From the NCBI RefSeq assembly GCF_002368075.1, contig NZ_AP018314.1, forward strand, positions 2,961,278-3,025,277: a DNA stretch of 64,000 nucleotides. Reading direction: 5' to 3'. Position 1 is the first letter of the stretch. Every line of letters starts with the position of its first letter. This stretch comes from Sphaerospermopsis kisseleviana NIES-73 (GTDB lineage Bacteria > Cyanobacteriota > Cyanobacteriia > Cyanobacteriales > Nostocaceae). A program made the position numbers and the translations under genes. Positions 27,168 through 36,209 of the stretch are shown in pieces. The notes beneath the pieces are model-generated. The model was given only the letters and a program-made list of their open reading frames with translations. It was not told the origin of the DNA and made no database searches.

Positions 27168-28622
27168 ATGCCAGAAGCTATTGTGATAGGATTGGGAAAG
27201 TCCGGTATTGCTGCGGCAAGATTGTTGAAACAGGAAGGATGGGAGGTGGAACTTTGCGATCGCAATACCTCCCCAAACCTCCTGGAACAACAACAACAAC
27301 TTGCTCAAGAACAAATTACCGTCAAATTAGGACACACCCCAGATTTTGAAAGTTTAAATTTAGCCAACACATCGCCTAAATTAATAGTAGTGAGTCCTGG
27401 TGTACCTTGGGATATTCCGATCTTGTTAAAAGCGCGAGAGTTAGGAATAGAAACCATTGGGGAAATGGAACTCGCATGGAGACATTTGCAAAATATTCCC
27501 TGGGTAGCAATAACTGGTACAAATGGGAAAACCACAACCACCGCGTTAACTGCTGCCATTTTTCAAGCTGCCGGTTTTAACGCCCCTGCTTGTGGTAACA
27601 TCGGTTATGCTGCTTGTGAAGTAGCTTTAAAAGGAACAGGGAACACTTCGACAAGCTCAGTGCATCGCAGGGAACAGGGAACAGAAAGTAAAATCCAAAA
27701 TTCTGTAGATTGGATTATAGGTGAATTAAGTAGTTATCAAATAGAATCTTCTGTGACGCTTGCACCGAAAATTGGTATTTGGACAACCTTCACACCGGAT
27801 CATTTAGCCCGTCATAAAACCTTAGAAAATTACTACAATATTAAAGCCAAACTGTTAAATAATTCCCAGTTACAAATATTTAACGGAGACGATGTTTATT
27901 TAAACAAAGCAAGTTTAAATCAGTGGTCTGATGCTTATTGGACAAGTGTTAAAGGGGCAGAATTTTTAATAGGTGAAAAAGGTTTTTATATAGAAAATGG
28001 CTGGGTAATAGAAAAATTATCTGCAACTTCTGAACCTCAGAAAATTGTTGAAGTTTCTGCTTTGCGAATGGTAGGAGAACACAACCAACAAAATCTATTA
28101 ATGTCCGTTGGTGCAGCGAGATTAGCAGGAATAGAAATTGCAGCAATTTGTCGCGCTGTGAGTGAATTTCCTGGTGTTCCCCATCGTTTAGAACATATTT
28201 GTACATGGTCAGGAATTGAATTTATTAATGATAGTAAAGCTACAAATTATGATGCAGCAGAAGTAGGTTTAGCATCGGTAAAAAGTCCAGTGATTTTAAT
28301 AGCTGGTGGTGAAGCAAAAGACGGAGATGATACAGCTTGGTTAAAGAAAATACAAGATAAAGCTGCTGCTGTTTTACTCATTGGTAGTGCTGCAAATGCC
28401 TTTGCTCAAAGATTACAAGAAGTGGGATATAATAACTTTGAAATTGTGGAAACAATGGATAAAGCTATTCCCAGATCCGCAGAATTAGCGAAAAAATACC
28501 AAGCGTCAGTAGTGTTATTATCTCCAGCCTGTGCCAGTTTTGATCAATATCCTAATTTTGAAGTTAGGGGTGAACATTTCCGGGAGTTGTGTTTAAATTG
28601 GGTGGATAAAATGCAGGGATAA
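27168..28622 (+). CDS. murD: UDP-N-acetylmuramoylalanine--D-glutamate ligase MurD
   Basis: A 484-residue MurD. It adds D-glutamate to UDP-MurNAc-L-Ala in cytoplasmic peptidoglycan synthesis. It shows the N-terminal Rossmann segment ([17 protein letters not shown]), the ATP-binding loop ([15 protein letters not shown]), [28 protein letters not shown] and [15 protein letters not shown]. Residues about 156-181 ([20 protein letters not shown]...) are absent from usual MurD sequences and match a dispersed cyanobacterial repeat inserted in frame. It starts 83 bp after glyS on the same strand. Confidence 0.95.
   Translation: MPEAIVIGLGKSGIAAARLLKQEGWEVELCDRNTSPNLLEQQQQLAQEQITVKLGHTPDFESLNLANTSPKLIVVSPGVPWDIPILLKARELGIETIGEMELAWRHLQNIPWVAITGTNGKTTTTALTAAIFQAAGFNAPACGNIGYAACEVALKGTGNTSTSSVHRREQGTESKIQNSVDWIIGELSSYQIESSVTLAPKIGIWTTFTPDHLARHKTLENYYNIKAKLLNNSQLQIFNGDDVYLNKASLNQWSDAYWTSVKGAEFLIGEKGFYIENGWVIEKLSATSEPQKIVEVSALRMVGEHNQQNLLMSVGAARLAGIEIAAICRAVSEFPGVPHRLEHICTWSGIEFINDSKATNYDAAEVGLASVKSPVILIAGGEAKDGDDTAWLKKIQDKAAAVLLIGSAANAFAQRLQEVGYNNFEIVETMDKAIPRSAELAKKYQASVVLLSPACASFDQYPNFEVRGEHFRELCLNWVDKMQG
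27635..27705. repeat. Dispersed repeat inserted in frame in murD
   Basis: The segment contains two 'gggaacagggaaca' units around 'cttcgacaagctcagtgc'. It keeps the murD frame open and lies between the conserved segments [13 protein letters not shown] and [11 protein letters not shown]. Confidence 0.75.
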
Positions 28623-28938
28623 TTTAGCGCAGATAGACGCAAATGAAAGAAAAAATTTAAAATATCTGCGTTTATACCAAAAATCCCAATTGATAAAACA
28701 TCACCGTAACAAAACGAAAAACTCTCTAAAAAAGTCTTACCTTTGCGTACTTTGCGTCCTTTGCGGTTAAAATAAAAATAAATGTACACATTTAGGATCA
28801 TCCCCATTCATCTATGGATAAAAAATATAAATTAACTCTGAGGATAGATAAACTATAAAGTTCATAAATGCTTAAATTCAATAGAGTCTTTCACTTCTGT
28901 AAAACAAGGTTTGGTAAAAAAACCAAGCCTTTTTTATC

Positions 28939-28993
28939 AATTGATAATTGATAATTGATAATTGATAATTGATAATTGATAATTGATAATTGA
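28939..28993. repeat. Heptamer STRR (TTGATAA)
   Basis: Seven or eight tandem units, nearly identical to the array at 23191-23259. Confidence 0.9.
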
Positions 28994-29070
28994 CAATTGT
29001 TTCATTAAAATTTTAAGTATTTGTGCAAAATCTGAAAACTATTCGTTTACTCACTTTTATTGTTTTACAG

Positions 29071-29217
29071 CTATTTTCAGGTAAATAAACCACATTTTGA
29101 TTTAGGTTTCGCGTTAACAATGTAGAGGCGTTCGCGAAGCGTGCTGGAAGCATCAGCATTCGGACAATTAATTATCGGTTTTTACCTAAGACTATCATCC
29201 GAATGCTTCGCCCTTAC
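29071..29217. repeat. Interspersed repeat family C (inverted copy)
   Basis: The left part is the reverse complement of window positions 47-107. The right part repeats the sequence at about 3048-3110. Between them sits a short block 'gcgaagcgtgctggaagcat' that also occurs near 7024-7052. Confidence 0.75.
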
Positions 29218-29386
29218 TGTGGTCTAAAGACATGAAAACTGCTGTAGGATGGTTAAAATTAAAATTGTTAATTCAGGTAAATAAAAAGTAAAAAATGGCG
29301 GGCAAGATGCCCACCCCACAAGACTTTTCTTATTACTTCCTTTCTTCCTTTGCGTCTTTGCGTCTTTGCGTGAGATATAAAATAAA

Positions 29387-30898
29387 CTAACCCAAAAACA
29401 ACTGATAAGCAGGATTTTGACTTTCATCCCAATAACGATAACCCAAAGAATCAAGAAACTCCTGCCATTGATTCATTTCATGGGGTGGAACTTGCATTCC
29501 TACCACAATTCGTCCATAATCTGCCCCATTATTGCGATAATGAAATAAGCTAATATTCCAATCAGGAGACATAGAACCCACAAATTTCATCAACGCCCCA
29601 GGACGTTCAGGAAATTCAAACCGATATAATAATTCATGATCAGCAAGTTGAGAATGTCCCCCTACCATGTGCCGTAAATGCAATTTTGTTAATTCATCAT
29701 CGGTTAAATCAATTGTTTTTAAACCGTTATTTTCAAACTTTTCTACAATTTTCGCAGCATCGGCGCGGTTTTCAATTTGCACACCGACAAAAATATGCGC
29801 TTCTTTGGTATCGGCAATGCGATAATTAAATTCTGTTAGGTTTCTGTCGCCCAGACATTCACAAAATTTACGCAGACTTCCCGGTTTTTCAGGAATATTC
29901 ACCGCAAAAATCGCTTCTCGACGTTCTCCAAATTCTGCCCTTTCTGCCACAAACCGCAAGCGGTCAAAGTTCATGTTAGCACCGCAAGCGACGGCAACTA
30001 AGTTTTTTCCTTGTATTTGTTCTCGTTCTGCATAGACTTTAGCAGCAGCTACAGCTAATGCTCCCGCAGGTTCTAAAATAGAACGGGTATCTTCAAAAAC
30101 ATCTTTTATCGCTGCACAGGTAGCATCGGTATCCACCAAAATAATTTCATCTACATATTCCTGACACAAGCGGAAGGTTTCCTCTCCCACTTCCCGCACT
30201 GCTACCCCATCAGCAAACAAACCCACCTGAGATAAGCGTACCCGATAACCGGCTGTGAGAGATTGAGACATAGCATCAGCGTCTACAGGTTCGACACCGA
30301 TAATTTTGATTTCTGGGCGCAGGCGTTTGACGTAAGCACCGATACCAGCAATTAAACCACCTCCACCAATAGCGACAAAAATCGCGTGAATAGGTTGTTG
30401 ATATTGGCGTAAAATTTCCATGCCAATAGTTCCCTGGCCAGCGATGACATCAGGATCATCAAAGGGATGTATAAAAGTTAACCCTTTTTCCGCTTCTAAT
30501 TGACGGGCGTAGGCGTAAGCGTCATCATAGGTATTTCCATATAAAACCACCTCTCCCCCCCGTGCTTTGACGGCGTTAATTTTTACTTGGGGAGTGGTTA
30601 CGGGCATAACAATAATAGCTTTTGTTCCCAAGCGACTGGCAGATAAGGCTACACCTTGGGCGTGGTTTCCCGCAGATGCAGCAATTACACCTTGTTTCAG
30701 TAAGTCTGGGGGCAGGTTAGCCATTTTGTTATAGGCACCCCGCAATTTAAAGGAGAAGACAGACTGCATATCTTCCCGCTTGAGTAGCAGTTTGTTGTTA
30801 ATGCGGTGGGAGAGGTTGGGGGCATATTCCAGTGGTGTTTCTTGGGCTACATCGTAAACGCGGGCAGTAAGGATTTGTACCAGGTAGTCGCAATACAT
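29387..30898 (-). CDS. ilvA: Biosynthetic threonine ammonia-lyase IlvA
   Basis: A 503-residue PLP enzyme making 2-oxobutanoate from threonine, the first step of isoleucine synthesis. The PLP lysine lies in SVFSFKLRGAYNKM, the glycine-rich phosphate loop is IGGGGLIAGIGAYVK, and two C-terminal ACT-like regulatory domains (about residues 330-415 and 420-500) allow isoleucine feedback. Length and order are those of the biosynthetic, not the catabolic, enzyme. It is a single gene here. Confidence 0.95.
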   Translation of the reverse strand: MYCDYLVQILTARVYDVAQETPLEYAPNLSHRINNKLLLKREDMQSVFSFKLRGAYNKMANLPPDLLKQGVIAASAGNHAQGVALSASRLGTKAIIVMPVTTPQVKINAVKARGGEVVLYGNTYDDAYAYARQLEAEKGLTFIHPFDDPDVIAGQGTIGMEILRQYQQPIHAIFVAIGGGGLIAGIGAYVKRLRPEIKIIGVEPVDADAMSQSLTAGYRVRLSQVGLFADGVAVREVGEETFRLCQEYVDEIILVDTDATCAAIKDVFEDTRSILEPAGALAVAAAKVYAEREQIQGKNLVAVACGANMNFDRLRFVAERAEFGERREAIFAVNIPEKPGSLRKFCECLGDRNLTEFNYRIADTKEAHIFVGVQIENRADAAKIVEKFENNGLKTIDLTDDELTKLHLRHMVGGHSQLADHELLYRFEFPERPGALMKFVGSMSPDWNISLFHYRNNGADYGRIVVGMQVPPHEMNQWQEFLDSLGYRYWDESQNPAYQLFLG

Positions 30899-30965
30899 AG
30901 GCTATAGATGCAATGTTGGGTTGGATTGTTAATTTTACCGCTTGTTGGGTAGTTGGTGATGACAT

Positions 30966-31469
30966 CTATAATCCCAGTCTTTTAAGAGTTTGTTCATAAT
31001 CTTTAAGAGCGTTAAAAATATCAGTAAAATCTCTTTTGGTGACTGATGGAGAATTTAAAATTTGTGTACAGTTTTCAATATGTGTATGTGCATGACTATT
31101 TCTCAAAGGTTTGAGACTATCTAGTTTTGGTTTAAGTATAGCTAAAGAAACTGGATTTACAGATTTTTCAAGTTTTTCAAAATTCATCAAACCTATAGTG
31201 AGAACAAGTAACTTTCGGAAGTTATTTTCATAATCGAATTGAGAAGTATTCTTGACTTCTTGTTGAACTAATTTAATATGATTATTATTTGTAAGGCATC
31301 TTTTCGCACATCTTAATACAATATCATCTATAGCTTGTTCGATCCATCCACATAGTTCTAAAAGAGCAAGTTTGGAATAATACTTTTGTAAATTAGGATC
31401 TGTAGTTTGATTATAAAATTTATCCATATCATTGAGAGTTTTCTGGATTTTAGTCTTTACTATTGCCAT
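30966..31469 (-). CDS. HEPN-domain protein paired with DUF262
   Basis: A 167-residue all-helical protein with a candidate HEPN ribonuclease motif RNSHAHTH (R-x3-H-x-H) near residue 122. This resembles HEPN families found in conflict systems (RiboL-PSP or MAE_28990 type). It starts 6 nt after the stop of the DUF262 gene on the same strand, so the two are almost certainly co-transcribed. A role as an RNA-cleaving effector controlled by the DUF262 partner is inferred from the family, not shown. Confidence 0.65.
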   Translation of the reverse strand: MAIVKTKIQKTLNDMDKFYNQTTDPNLQKYYSKLALLELCGWIEQAIDDIVLRCAKRCLTNNNHIKLVQQEVKNTSQFDYENNFRKLLVLTIGLMNFEKLEKSVNPVSLAILKPKLDSLKPLRNSHAHTHIENCTQILNSPSVTKRDFTDIFNALKDYEQTLKRLGL

Positions 31470-31475
31470 ACAAGA

Positions 31476-32627
31476 TCACAATCCAGAAAAAACTTTTCTA
31501 GCAGCATTAAGTCGCGCTAATACTTTATCCTTGGATGCAAGATCCTCTTTAAGAACTTCAGGAGATAAGCTGCTATGGTGTAGTAGTTTATTGAATAAAC
31601 TACTAATTTCTTCGCGTTTCATTGATTTAATTTTACTGAGGTTAGATGCAATACCAAACATTACAGATTCAAGAACAGCTATGCTTTTGCGTTTGCTTAA
31701 TTCTGTTATATTTTCGTTTATTATATCAACTGTTTGTTTAAATATTTTTTCTTTTTCATCCAGCTTACTTTCATCTAAATTTCTATGTTTACCCATATAG
31801 TTGTTCAGGAAATCTGTTAATTTACCATTATATTTTGTATGTTCATCGTAAAATGCAAAAAATCTGAGAATAATCTCTATAGTAATAAAGCGGTGTTTTT
31901 TTCTGCCTTGTTCTTTATTTAAATTAATCCAAGCTGGATATTCATCCATTTGTTTCAATCTCTGATTAAAACTACCATTGTATATACAATTTCTAATTTC
32001 CTGATTATTTAATTTGATACCCCCAGTGTTTAATCTATGAAAAATAGTAAATAAATAATTTGTATGATTTTTTTTAGAATAATCACATCTTAAAACAGTA
32101 ATTGGTAATGTTAAATTTTCTATTCTTGTATAGTAAAGATAAAGTTCAGAAGCGGGATTAAGAAAATCTTTAACGTGCTTACCAGATATTTTTGGATCAA
32201 TATCTGGTAGATTAGATAGTTTCCAGTTTTCTTCCTCAAAGAAGCGAATAATAGCCGACATTCTCTGTAATCCATCAATAACTTGCCACTTCTGTGTTTT
32301 ATAATCAACACTAAAACACATACTTGGTATTGGTAACTGCTTGATTAGTGAATCAATAAATCGAGTTTGATCTGTTTTTCTCCAAACCTCTTCTCTCTGA
32401 AATTCTGGTTGAATCACAAGAATTCCTTGCTTGTACATTCTGTAAAGATCAGCACAGGAACGCAGTTCGTTATAGGCGATTAAATCATCAGGTGGTACGT
32501 GATCTGAATCATCCTCATAAAAAATAGTTTCTTCAGCTTCTTCAATTTGTTTAAAAATGTTGTTTTCAGCTTCTTGAATTTTACTGTTCATTTTATTTTC
32601 CAAGTTTAATTCAATCATATTTCGCAA
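31476..32627 (-). CDS. DUF262 (ParB/Srx-like) protein
   Basis: A 383-residue DUF262-domain protein. The family core is visible: IQPEFQREEVWRKTDQTRFIDSLIKQLPIP, then WQVIDGLQRMSAIIRFF, where DGLQR is the DGQQR motif, and HRLNTGGIKLNNQEIRNC. DUF262 proteins such as GmrSD and BrxU are nucleotide-dependent nucleases of anti-phage defence; many other DUF262 proteins sit beside nuclease partners. The typical GmrD (DUF1524 HNH) domain is absent here and the partner is a HEPN protein instead. An alternative start (MNSKIQEAE) lies at 32591. Confidence 0.8.
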   Translation of the reverse strand: MRNMIELNLENKMNSKIQEAENNIFKQIEEAEETIFYEDDSDHVPPDDLIAYNELRSCADLYRMYKQGILVIQPEFQREEVWRKTDQTRFIDSLIKQLPIPSMCFSVDYKTQKWQVIDGLQRMSAIIRFFEEENWKLSNLPDIDPKISGKHVKDFLNPASELYLYYTRIENLTLPITVLRCDYSKKNHTNYLFTIFHRLNTGGIKLNNQEIRNCIYNGSFNQRLKQMDEYPAWINLNKEQGRKKHRFITIEIILRFFAFYDEHTKYNGKLTDFLNNYMGKHRNLDESKLDEKEKIFKQTVDIINENITELSKRKSIAVLESVMFGIASNLSKIKSMKREEISSLFNKLLHHSSLSPEVLKEDLASKDKVLARLNAARKVFSGL

Positions 32628-32849
32628 AATTTAAATATTTTTTTATAAATTTCAAGTTGTCTTTAAATATCAAGATTCAGTTGAATATCTGAAAATAACT
32701 TGACATATACCCCTATTTTACTCAATTAACTGGTACAGCAGATGTAAATATTTATCATAATATGCCAGTATGGCTATCTCTTGTATTAGCATACTACAAT
32801 ATACTTACTTTGGAAATAGCCTAAGTAAAGCTTACCACAATTTTCCTTA

Positions 32850-33236
32850 TTAAAAATATAGCGGAGATTTCTTAATGGCTTTAATATCTACATCTTTCTG
32901 TAAACTGGTATTAGCAACTTCGATAATCCAAAAAATATCTTGTGGTTCTCGGTGGCGTTCATTATAAGCTGACTCTGGTAAACGGACAATAGCTATATCT
33001 GGTTCTGGTTCAGAGGAAGATAATGTAACTGGACCATTAAAACGAACCTCAGCTTTACCTGCTAGTAACTCTTCCAGGTATTTAGTACCACGTCTAGCGG
33101 TGTTGTAATGAATGGGTGTTTCTGGAGACATTTCGACTATTTCCCCTGCTAGTAATTCTACAGGGCGATCGCTCAAAATCCCTGCGGCAATTATCCGATG
33201 ATAATCTTCAACAGACCATTTAACAAGTGTCTTCAT
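32850..33236 (-). pseudogene. Truncated Uma2-family (DUF820) endonuclease-like gene
   Basis: A 128-residue remnant of a Uma2 protein, a PD-(D/E)xK-fold family expanded in cyanobacteria and normally about 190 residues. The N-terminus (VKWSVEDYHRIIAAGILSDRPVELLAGEIVEMSPE) and core (SEPEPDIAIVRLPES...DIFWIIEVANTSLQKDVDIKA) are intact. The protein then ends in an unrelated KKSPLYF and a stop, before the expected YAxAGIxEYWVxxL segment. The sequence beyond does not continue the family, so the 3' part appears lost rather than only frameshifted. Confidence 0.7.
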
Positions 33237-33291
33237 AGTCTTAGTTAATATGCTTTGTCTTATTCTATAACACCACCCTCTTTACTGGTTT

Positions 33292-34329
33292 TTATTTCTG
33301 TGATAAATCCAACAAATTCGCCAACTTATAAACTATTCGCGCACCTACATTTCCATCCCATTCCGCATCACCAACTTCATTCACATCAAACCCAATAATC
33401 TTTCTTCCACTCTTGACAACTTCCCTAAATAAACAATAAACTTGCTCTAATTCCAAACCCCCAGGAACGGGAGTTCCCGTATTAGGACAAAGTTTAGGAT
33501 CTAAACCATCAACATCAAAACTAATATGGACATTCTCAGGTAAATTCCCTACTATTTCCTGACATAAATCAATCCAAGTTTTACCAGCATATTGTTGTTG
33601 TTTGATCGCTGAATCATAATAAGCAACAACCCGATTATTTGAATTATTAATTATTTCCACTTCATCAATACAAATATCCCGCAAACCCACCTGCACTAAT
33701 TTAGAAATTTGCGGAATTTTCAACGCATTAAACATAATTGACGCATGGGAAAATTCAAACCCTTCGTAAGCATCTCTTAAATCTGCGTGTGCATCAATAT
33801 GTAAAATTCCAAAATCAGGATATTGATTTGCCAAAGCTTGGAAATAACCCAAAGGTGAACTGTGATCACCACCGATGACAGCAACTTTTTTACCTAAATT
33901 CATTGCTTGCTGACATTGGCTAAATAACCATTGATTTACCTGTGCACCCGCTTGATTAATTTCTGTGAGGATAGGTGTTAAATCCGGTGTGTTTGTTAAT
34001 GCTTTACCTTCAGATTGTCTGGCAATTATTTTAGCAGCTTGTTGACGATAATAATTATTTTTATCTAAGATATCTTGAGAAATTTCAACTAAATAAATTC
34101 CTTGTTTCCAACCATCAGGATGATCAAAATCAAACAAATCTATTTGATAGGAAGCATCTAAAATTCGCTGTGGTGCATTCGCTGTTCCCGCACCATAAGA
34201 AACAGTAACTTCCCAAGGAACAGCAAAGATAATTAAATTAGCAGTGTTATAATCATAAGGTAAGCCTAAGAGATTACCATTAATTTCTGCTATACCGCTA
34301 GGATCGTAGTCTGGGATGTAATTACTCAT
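33292..34329 (-). CDS. Ureohydrolase (arginase/agmatinase superfamily)
   Basis: A 345-residue metal-dependent hydrolase with the superfamily's binuclear metal motifs: GGDHSSPLG, DAHADLRDAYEGFEFSHAS and SFDVDGLDPKLCPNTGTPVPGG. It would cleave a guanidino group to release urea. Cyanobacterial homologues are often annotated agmatinase (speB). A Synechocystis relative, Sll1077, was shown to be a nickel-dependent guanidine hydrolase, so guanidine, agmatine or another guanidino compound is possible. It lies 102 bp downstream of the tandem hairpin array and may be separated from it by the last terminator. Confidence 0.85.
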   Translation of the reverse strand: MSNYIPDYDPSGIAEINGNLLGLPYDYNTANLIIFAVPWEVTVSYGAGTANAPQRILDASYQIDLFDFDHPDGWKQGIYLVEISQDILDKNNYYRQQAAKIIARQSEGKALTNTPDLTPILTEINQAGAQVNQWLFSQCQQAMNLGKKVAVIGGDHSSPLGYFQALANQYPDFGILHIDAHADLRDAYEGFEFSHASIMFNALKIPQISKLVQVGLRDICIDEVEIINNSNNRVVAYYDSAIKQQQYAGKTWIDLCQEIVGNLPENVHISFDVDGLDPKLCPNTGTPVPGGLELEQVYCLFREVVKSGRKIIGFDVNEVGDAEWDGNVGARIVYKLANLLDLSQK

Positions 34330-34430
34330 AGTTTATTTTTTGGATATGCAGATAAAACACTGTTGAGAGGACATTATTATTGTAGCAGAATAGACCATGA
34401 AAATCACAGAAAAATAAAATTACAACATTT

Positions 34431-34541
34431 AAAGAAAAAGGTTTGGCTGTGAACCAAACCTCAAAAATTGCTGTGCTTAACAACGTACTAAATTAATTTA
34501 GTTCTTGTCTGCTTACAGATCATCTTCCTAGAGGATGTGTC
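34431..34541 (-). ncRNA. Tandem small RNA candidate, unit A
   Basis: On the minus strand it begins near ACACATCCTCTAGGAAGATG, contains the shared AT-rich core around TAAATTAATTTAG, and ends in an 8-bp hairpin (AGGTTTGG / CCAAACCT, 34439-34461) followed by a U-rich tract. An AATATTTT-like -10 lies just upstream of the 5' motif. It has no open frame. It is one of six related units. Confidence 0.6.
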
Positions 34542-34638
34542 AAAATATTCCAAAAACTGATAAAGCATTACTTGGTTAAAATTTTAAATATGGTTATATT
34601 TAGCAGTATTAAATTCTTTAAGTATCTATCTAAAGTAT

Positions 34639-34745
34639 GAAAAAGGCTTGGACTCAAGCCAAGCCTTTGTATATACCAGGTGTTTACCATATATAGTTAA
34701 TTTAAACTCTGTTTTCTGCTAATTCATCTCTCTATCAGGTGAGTA
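34639..34745 (-). ncRNA. Tandem small RNA candidate, unit B
   Basis: The 5' part has a diverged form of the shared motif (CACCTGATAGAGAGATGAAT). The core TTAAATTAACTATATATGGTAAAC is nearly identical to unit D. The 3' end is a 10-bp terminator hairpin AAAGGCTTGG / CCAAGCCTTT (34642-34668) with a following U-run. Confidence 0.6.
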
Positions 34746-34801
34746 CAAAATTCATAAAACCCGCTAATAGATACCACTGAAAATTAAACATCAATTTGCA
34801 T

Positions 34802-34908
34802 AAAAAAAGACCCTGGAATATTGACCAGGGTTAATACACGTTTTTCAGGCATTAATACACTAAATAATAGTCTCTGTAAATCGCTATTTCTACTACCTAA
34901 AGAGTAAT
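34802..34908 (-). ncRNA. Tandem small RNA candidate, unit C
   Basis: The most diverged unit. A terminator-like hairpin ACCCTGG / CCAGGGT (34810-34831) precedes seven U residues on the minus strand. The 5' part TTACTCTTTAGGTAGTAG loosely matches the motif of the other units. Size and spacing fit the array. Confidence 0.45.
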
Positions 34909-34996
34909 TAAAATAGATTTTTATATTGTGTGTGAGTAATAATTTACTTATGGGAATAGTTGTGGGAAAATCCAAGCGTTGCTATTTATCTACCAC

Positions 34997-35104
34997 AAAA
35001 AAGGCTTGGTTTTTCGCCAAGCCCAGATATATACCAAGTGTTTACCATATCTAGTTAATTTAAGCTTACTTAGATTTTATATCATCTACCTAGAGGATGT
35101 GTAC
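34997..35104 (-). ncRNA. Tandem small RNA candidate, unit D
   Basis: Begins GTACACATCCTCTAGGTAGATG and shares the AAATTAACTAGATATGG core with unit B. It ends in the hairpin GGCTTGG / CCAAGCC (35003-35023) followed by six U residues on the minus strand. A CATATTTGT -10-like element is just upstream. Confidence 0.6.
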
Positions 35105-35237
35105 AAATATGAGTTTACCTGTTAATAACTGAATTTAATATACCTGTCAAAAAATTATTCTTTCTTCCTAGAGTTGACATTATTCAACCGACAATAATTG
35201 AGAATAATCGCAAGTGTCAATGTCAAGAATGATGATT

Positions 35238-35340
35238 AAAAAAGAAAGGCTTGATCACAGAACAAGCCTTAGGTAGAAGTAGATTATATTTCTATAGATA
35301 CTTTATGGGGTAAATTAATCAGTCTCTAGGAAAGATGATT
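35238..35340 (-). ncRNA. Tandem small RNA candidate, unit E
   Basis: Contains ATCATCTTTCCTAGAGACTG and the GATTAATTTACC core. It ends in the 8-bp hairpin AAGGCTTG / CAAGCCTT (35246-35270) plus a U-rich tail on the minus strand. The 5' motif is rearranged relative to A, D and F. Confidence 0.5.
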
Positions 35341-35380
35341 TTTGAGAAAATTAATATTCTTTGCTAATTTGTTTCATCAT

Positions 35381-35487
35381 AAAAAAAGGTTTAGCTCGGC
35401 TAAACCTCCATAGAAAGCAGTTATTCGACACACCAAGATTAATTTAATTCTACTCCTATTTATAGTCATCTTCCTATAGGATGTGTC
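35381..35487 (-). ncRNA. Tandem small RNA candidate, unit F
   Basis: Begins GACACATCCTATAGGAAGATG, very close to unit A, followed by the GAATTAAATTAATC core. It ends in a 9-bp hairpin AGGTTTAGC / GCTAAACCT (35387-35407) with seven U residues after it on the minus strand. TAATTATTT lies upstream as a possible -10. Confidence 0.6.
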
Positions 35488-35655
35488 CAAATAATTAGAT
35501 ATATGATATGGAATTACGATGTTTAAAAAAGTTGATTAATCTACTATCAAAAGATAGATTAAAATCAAAATTTTTAGCTTTTTAAACAATTTAATCACTG
35601 ATTAATTACTAAAAAAATGATGATCACTGAGACTCTCAGCAAAAACTGTCTTTAC

Positions 35656-35707
35656 TAGGGGTAATTCATGAATTACCCCTACTTTTATTCTGTTTTGCGT
35701 AAGTCCC
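35656..35707. repeat. MITE family A, copy 4 (truncated)
   Basis: The palindrome TAGGGGTAATTC...CCCCTA (35656-35681) and the right arm ending TTGCGTAAGTCC are present; the left arm is missing. Confidence 0.75.
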
Positions 35708-35922
35708 GTTTATTAAAGAAATTGGCAAAAATGTTACACATCAATTAGCATAACAATGGCGTTCACTTCTAACTAATAGTGTATTAATTATAACTTTGTC
35801 TTGAGAGAAAATATTTTTCTATTATTTTCTATTAATTTCATTCTGATTTCATTTTTGTGTGTAAAAATAGTTAATGGTTGATGTTACAGTGAGTAAAGAA
35901 GTTAAATTCATCAAGTCAATTA

Positions 35923-36074
35923 GACCTCTCCAAAATAGAATGTATTAATTTGTCTAAGTTGTAGGGGCGAAGCTTATGGGCGATAATTTGACGGAAAAAT
36001 CAGACATCTAGATATCCCATAAGCTTCGACCTGACCGCATAAATAAGTTCCATAATTTCTTTTCTGGAGAAGTC
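35923..36074. repeat. MITE family B, copy 2
   Basis: Ends GACCTCTCC and GGAGAAGTC, with TA on the left. It is about 152 bp and about 90% identical by eye to copy 3, in the same orientation. The two copies flank the lipoprotein gene. Confidence 0.8.
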
Positions 36075-36209
36075 AATTAGATTAGCCTAAGTTACTTCAA
36101 ACAGCCGCAGGTAAATATCAGGTAGTTATCTTCTCTGATATTAAAGGTGAAAAAGTCAAAAGTAGATTTTCATTTAAACCCTAGATTCTCATTCAGGAAA
36201 TATATCAAG

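Larger units (their letters stand above)
28623..29386. other. Gene-free stretch rich in repeats
   Basis: The 764 bp between murD and convergent ilvA have no supported gene. They hold 'tttgcgt' heptamers (about 28740-28770 and 29346-29374), a hairpin AAGGTTTGG...CCAAGCCTT near 28902-28932, the TTGATAA STRR (28939-28993), an inverted family C repeat (29071-29217) and a hairpin GGCGGGCA...TGCCCACC (about 29297-29315). Confidence 0.65.
34330..36209. other. Long gene-free stretch: tandem small RNA-like array and repeats
   Basis: No protein gene is supported in about 1.9 kb. 34431-35487 holds six tandem minus-strand units, each with a conserved 5' motif and a terminator hairpin. 35656-35707 is a truncated MITE A and 35923-36074 a MITE B. 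The 63-codon frame at 34784-34975 merely overlaps unit C. Confidence 0.75.

Noticed and set aside
34784-34975. 63-codon frame in the 34.3-36.2 kb gap
   Set aside because: It overlaps hairpin unit C, has no ribosome binding site and no protein-like composition.
34431-35487. Identification of the tandem units as NsiR1
   Set aside because: NsiR1 is a known tandem cyanobacterial small RNA, but it lies near hetF. No hetF is here, and I could not match the sequence, so the name is not used.
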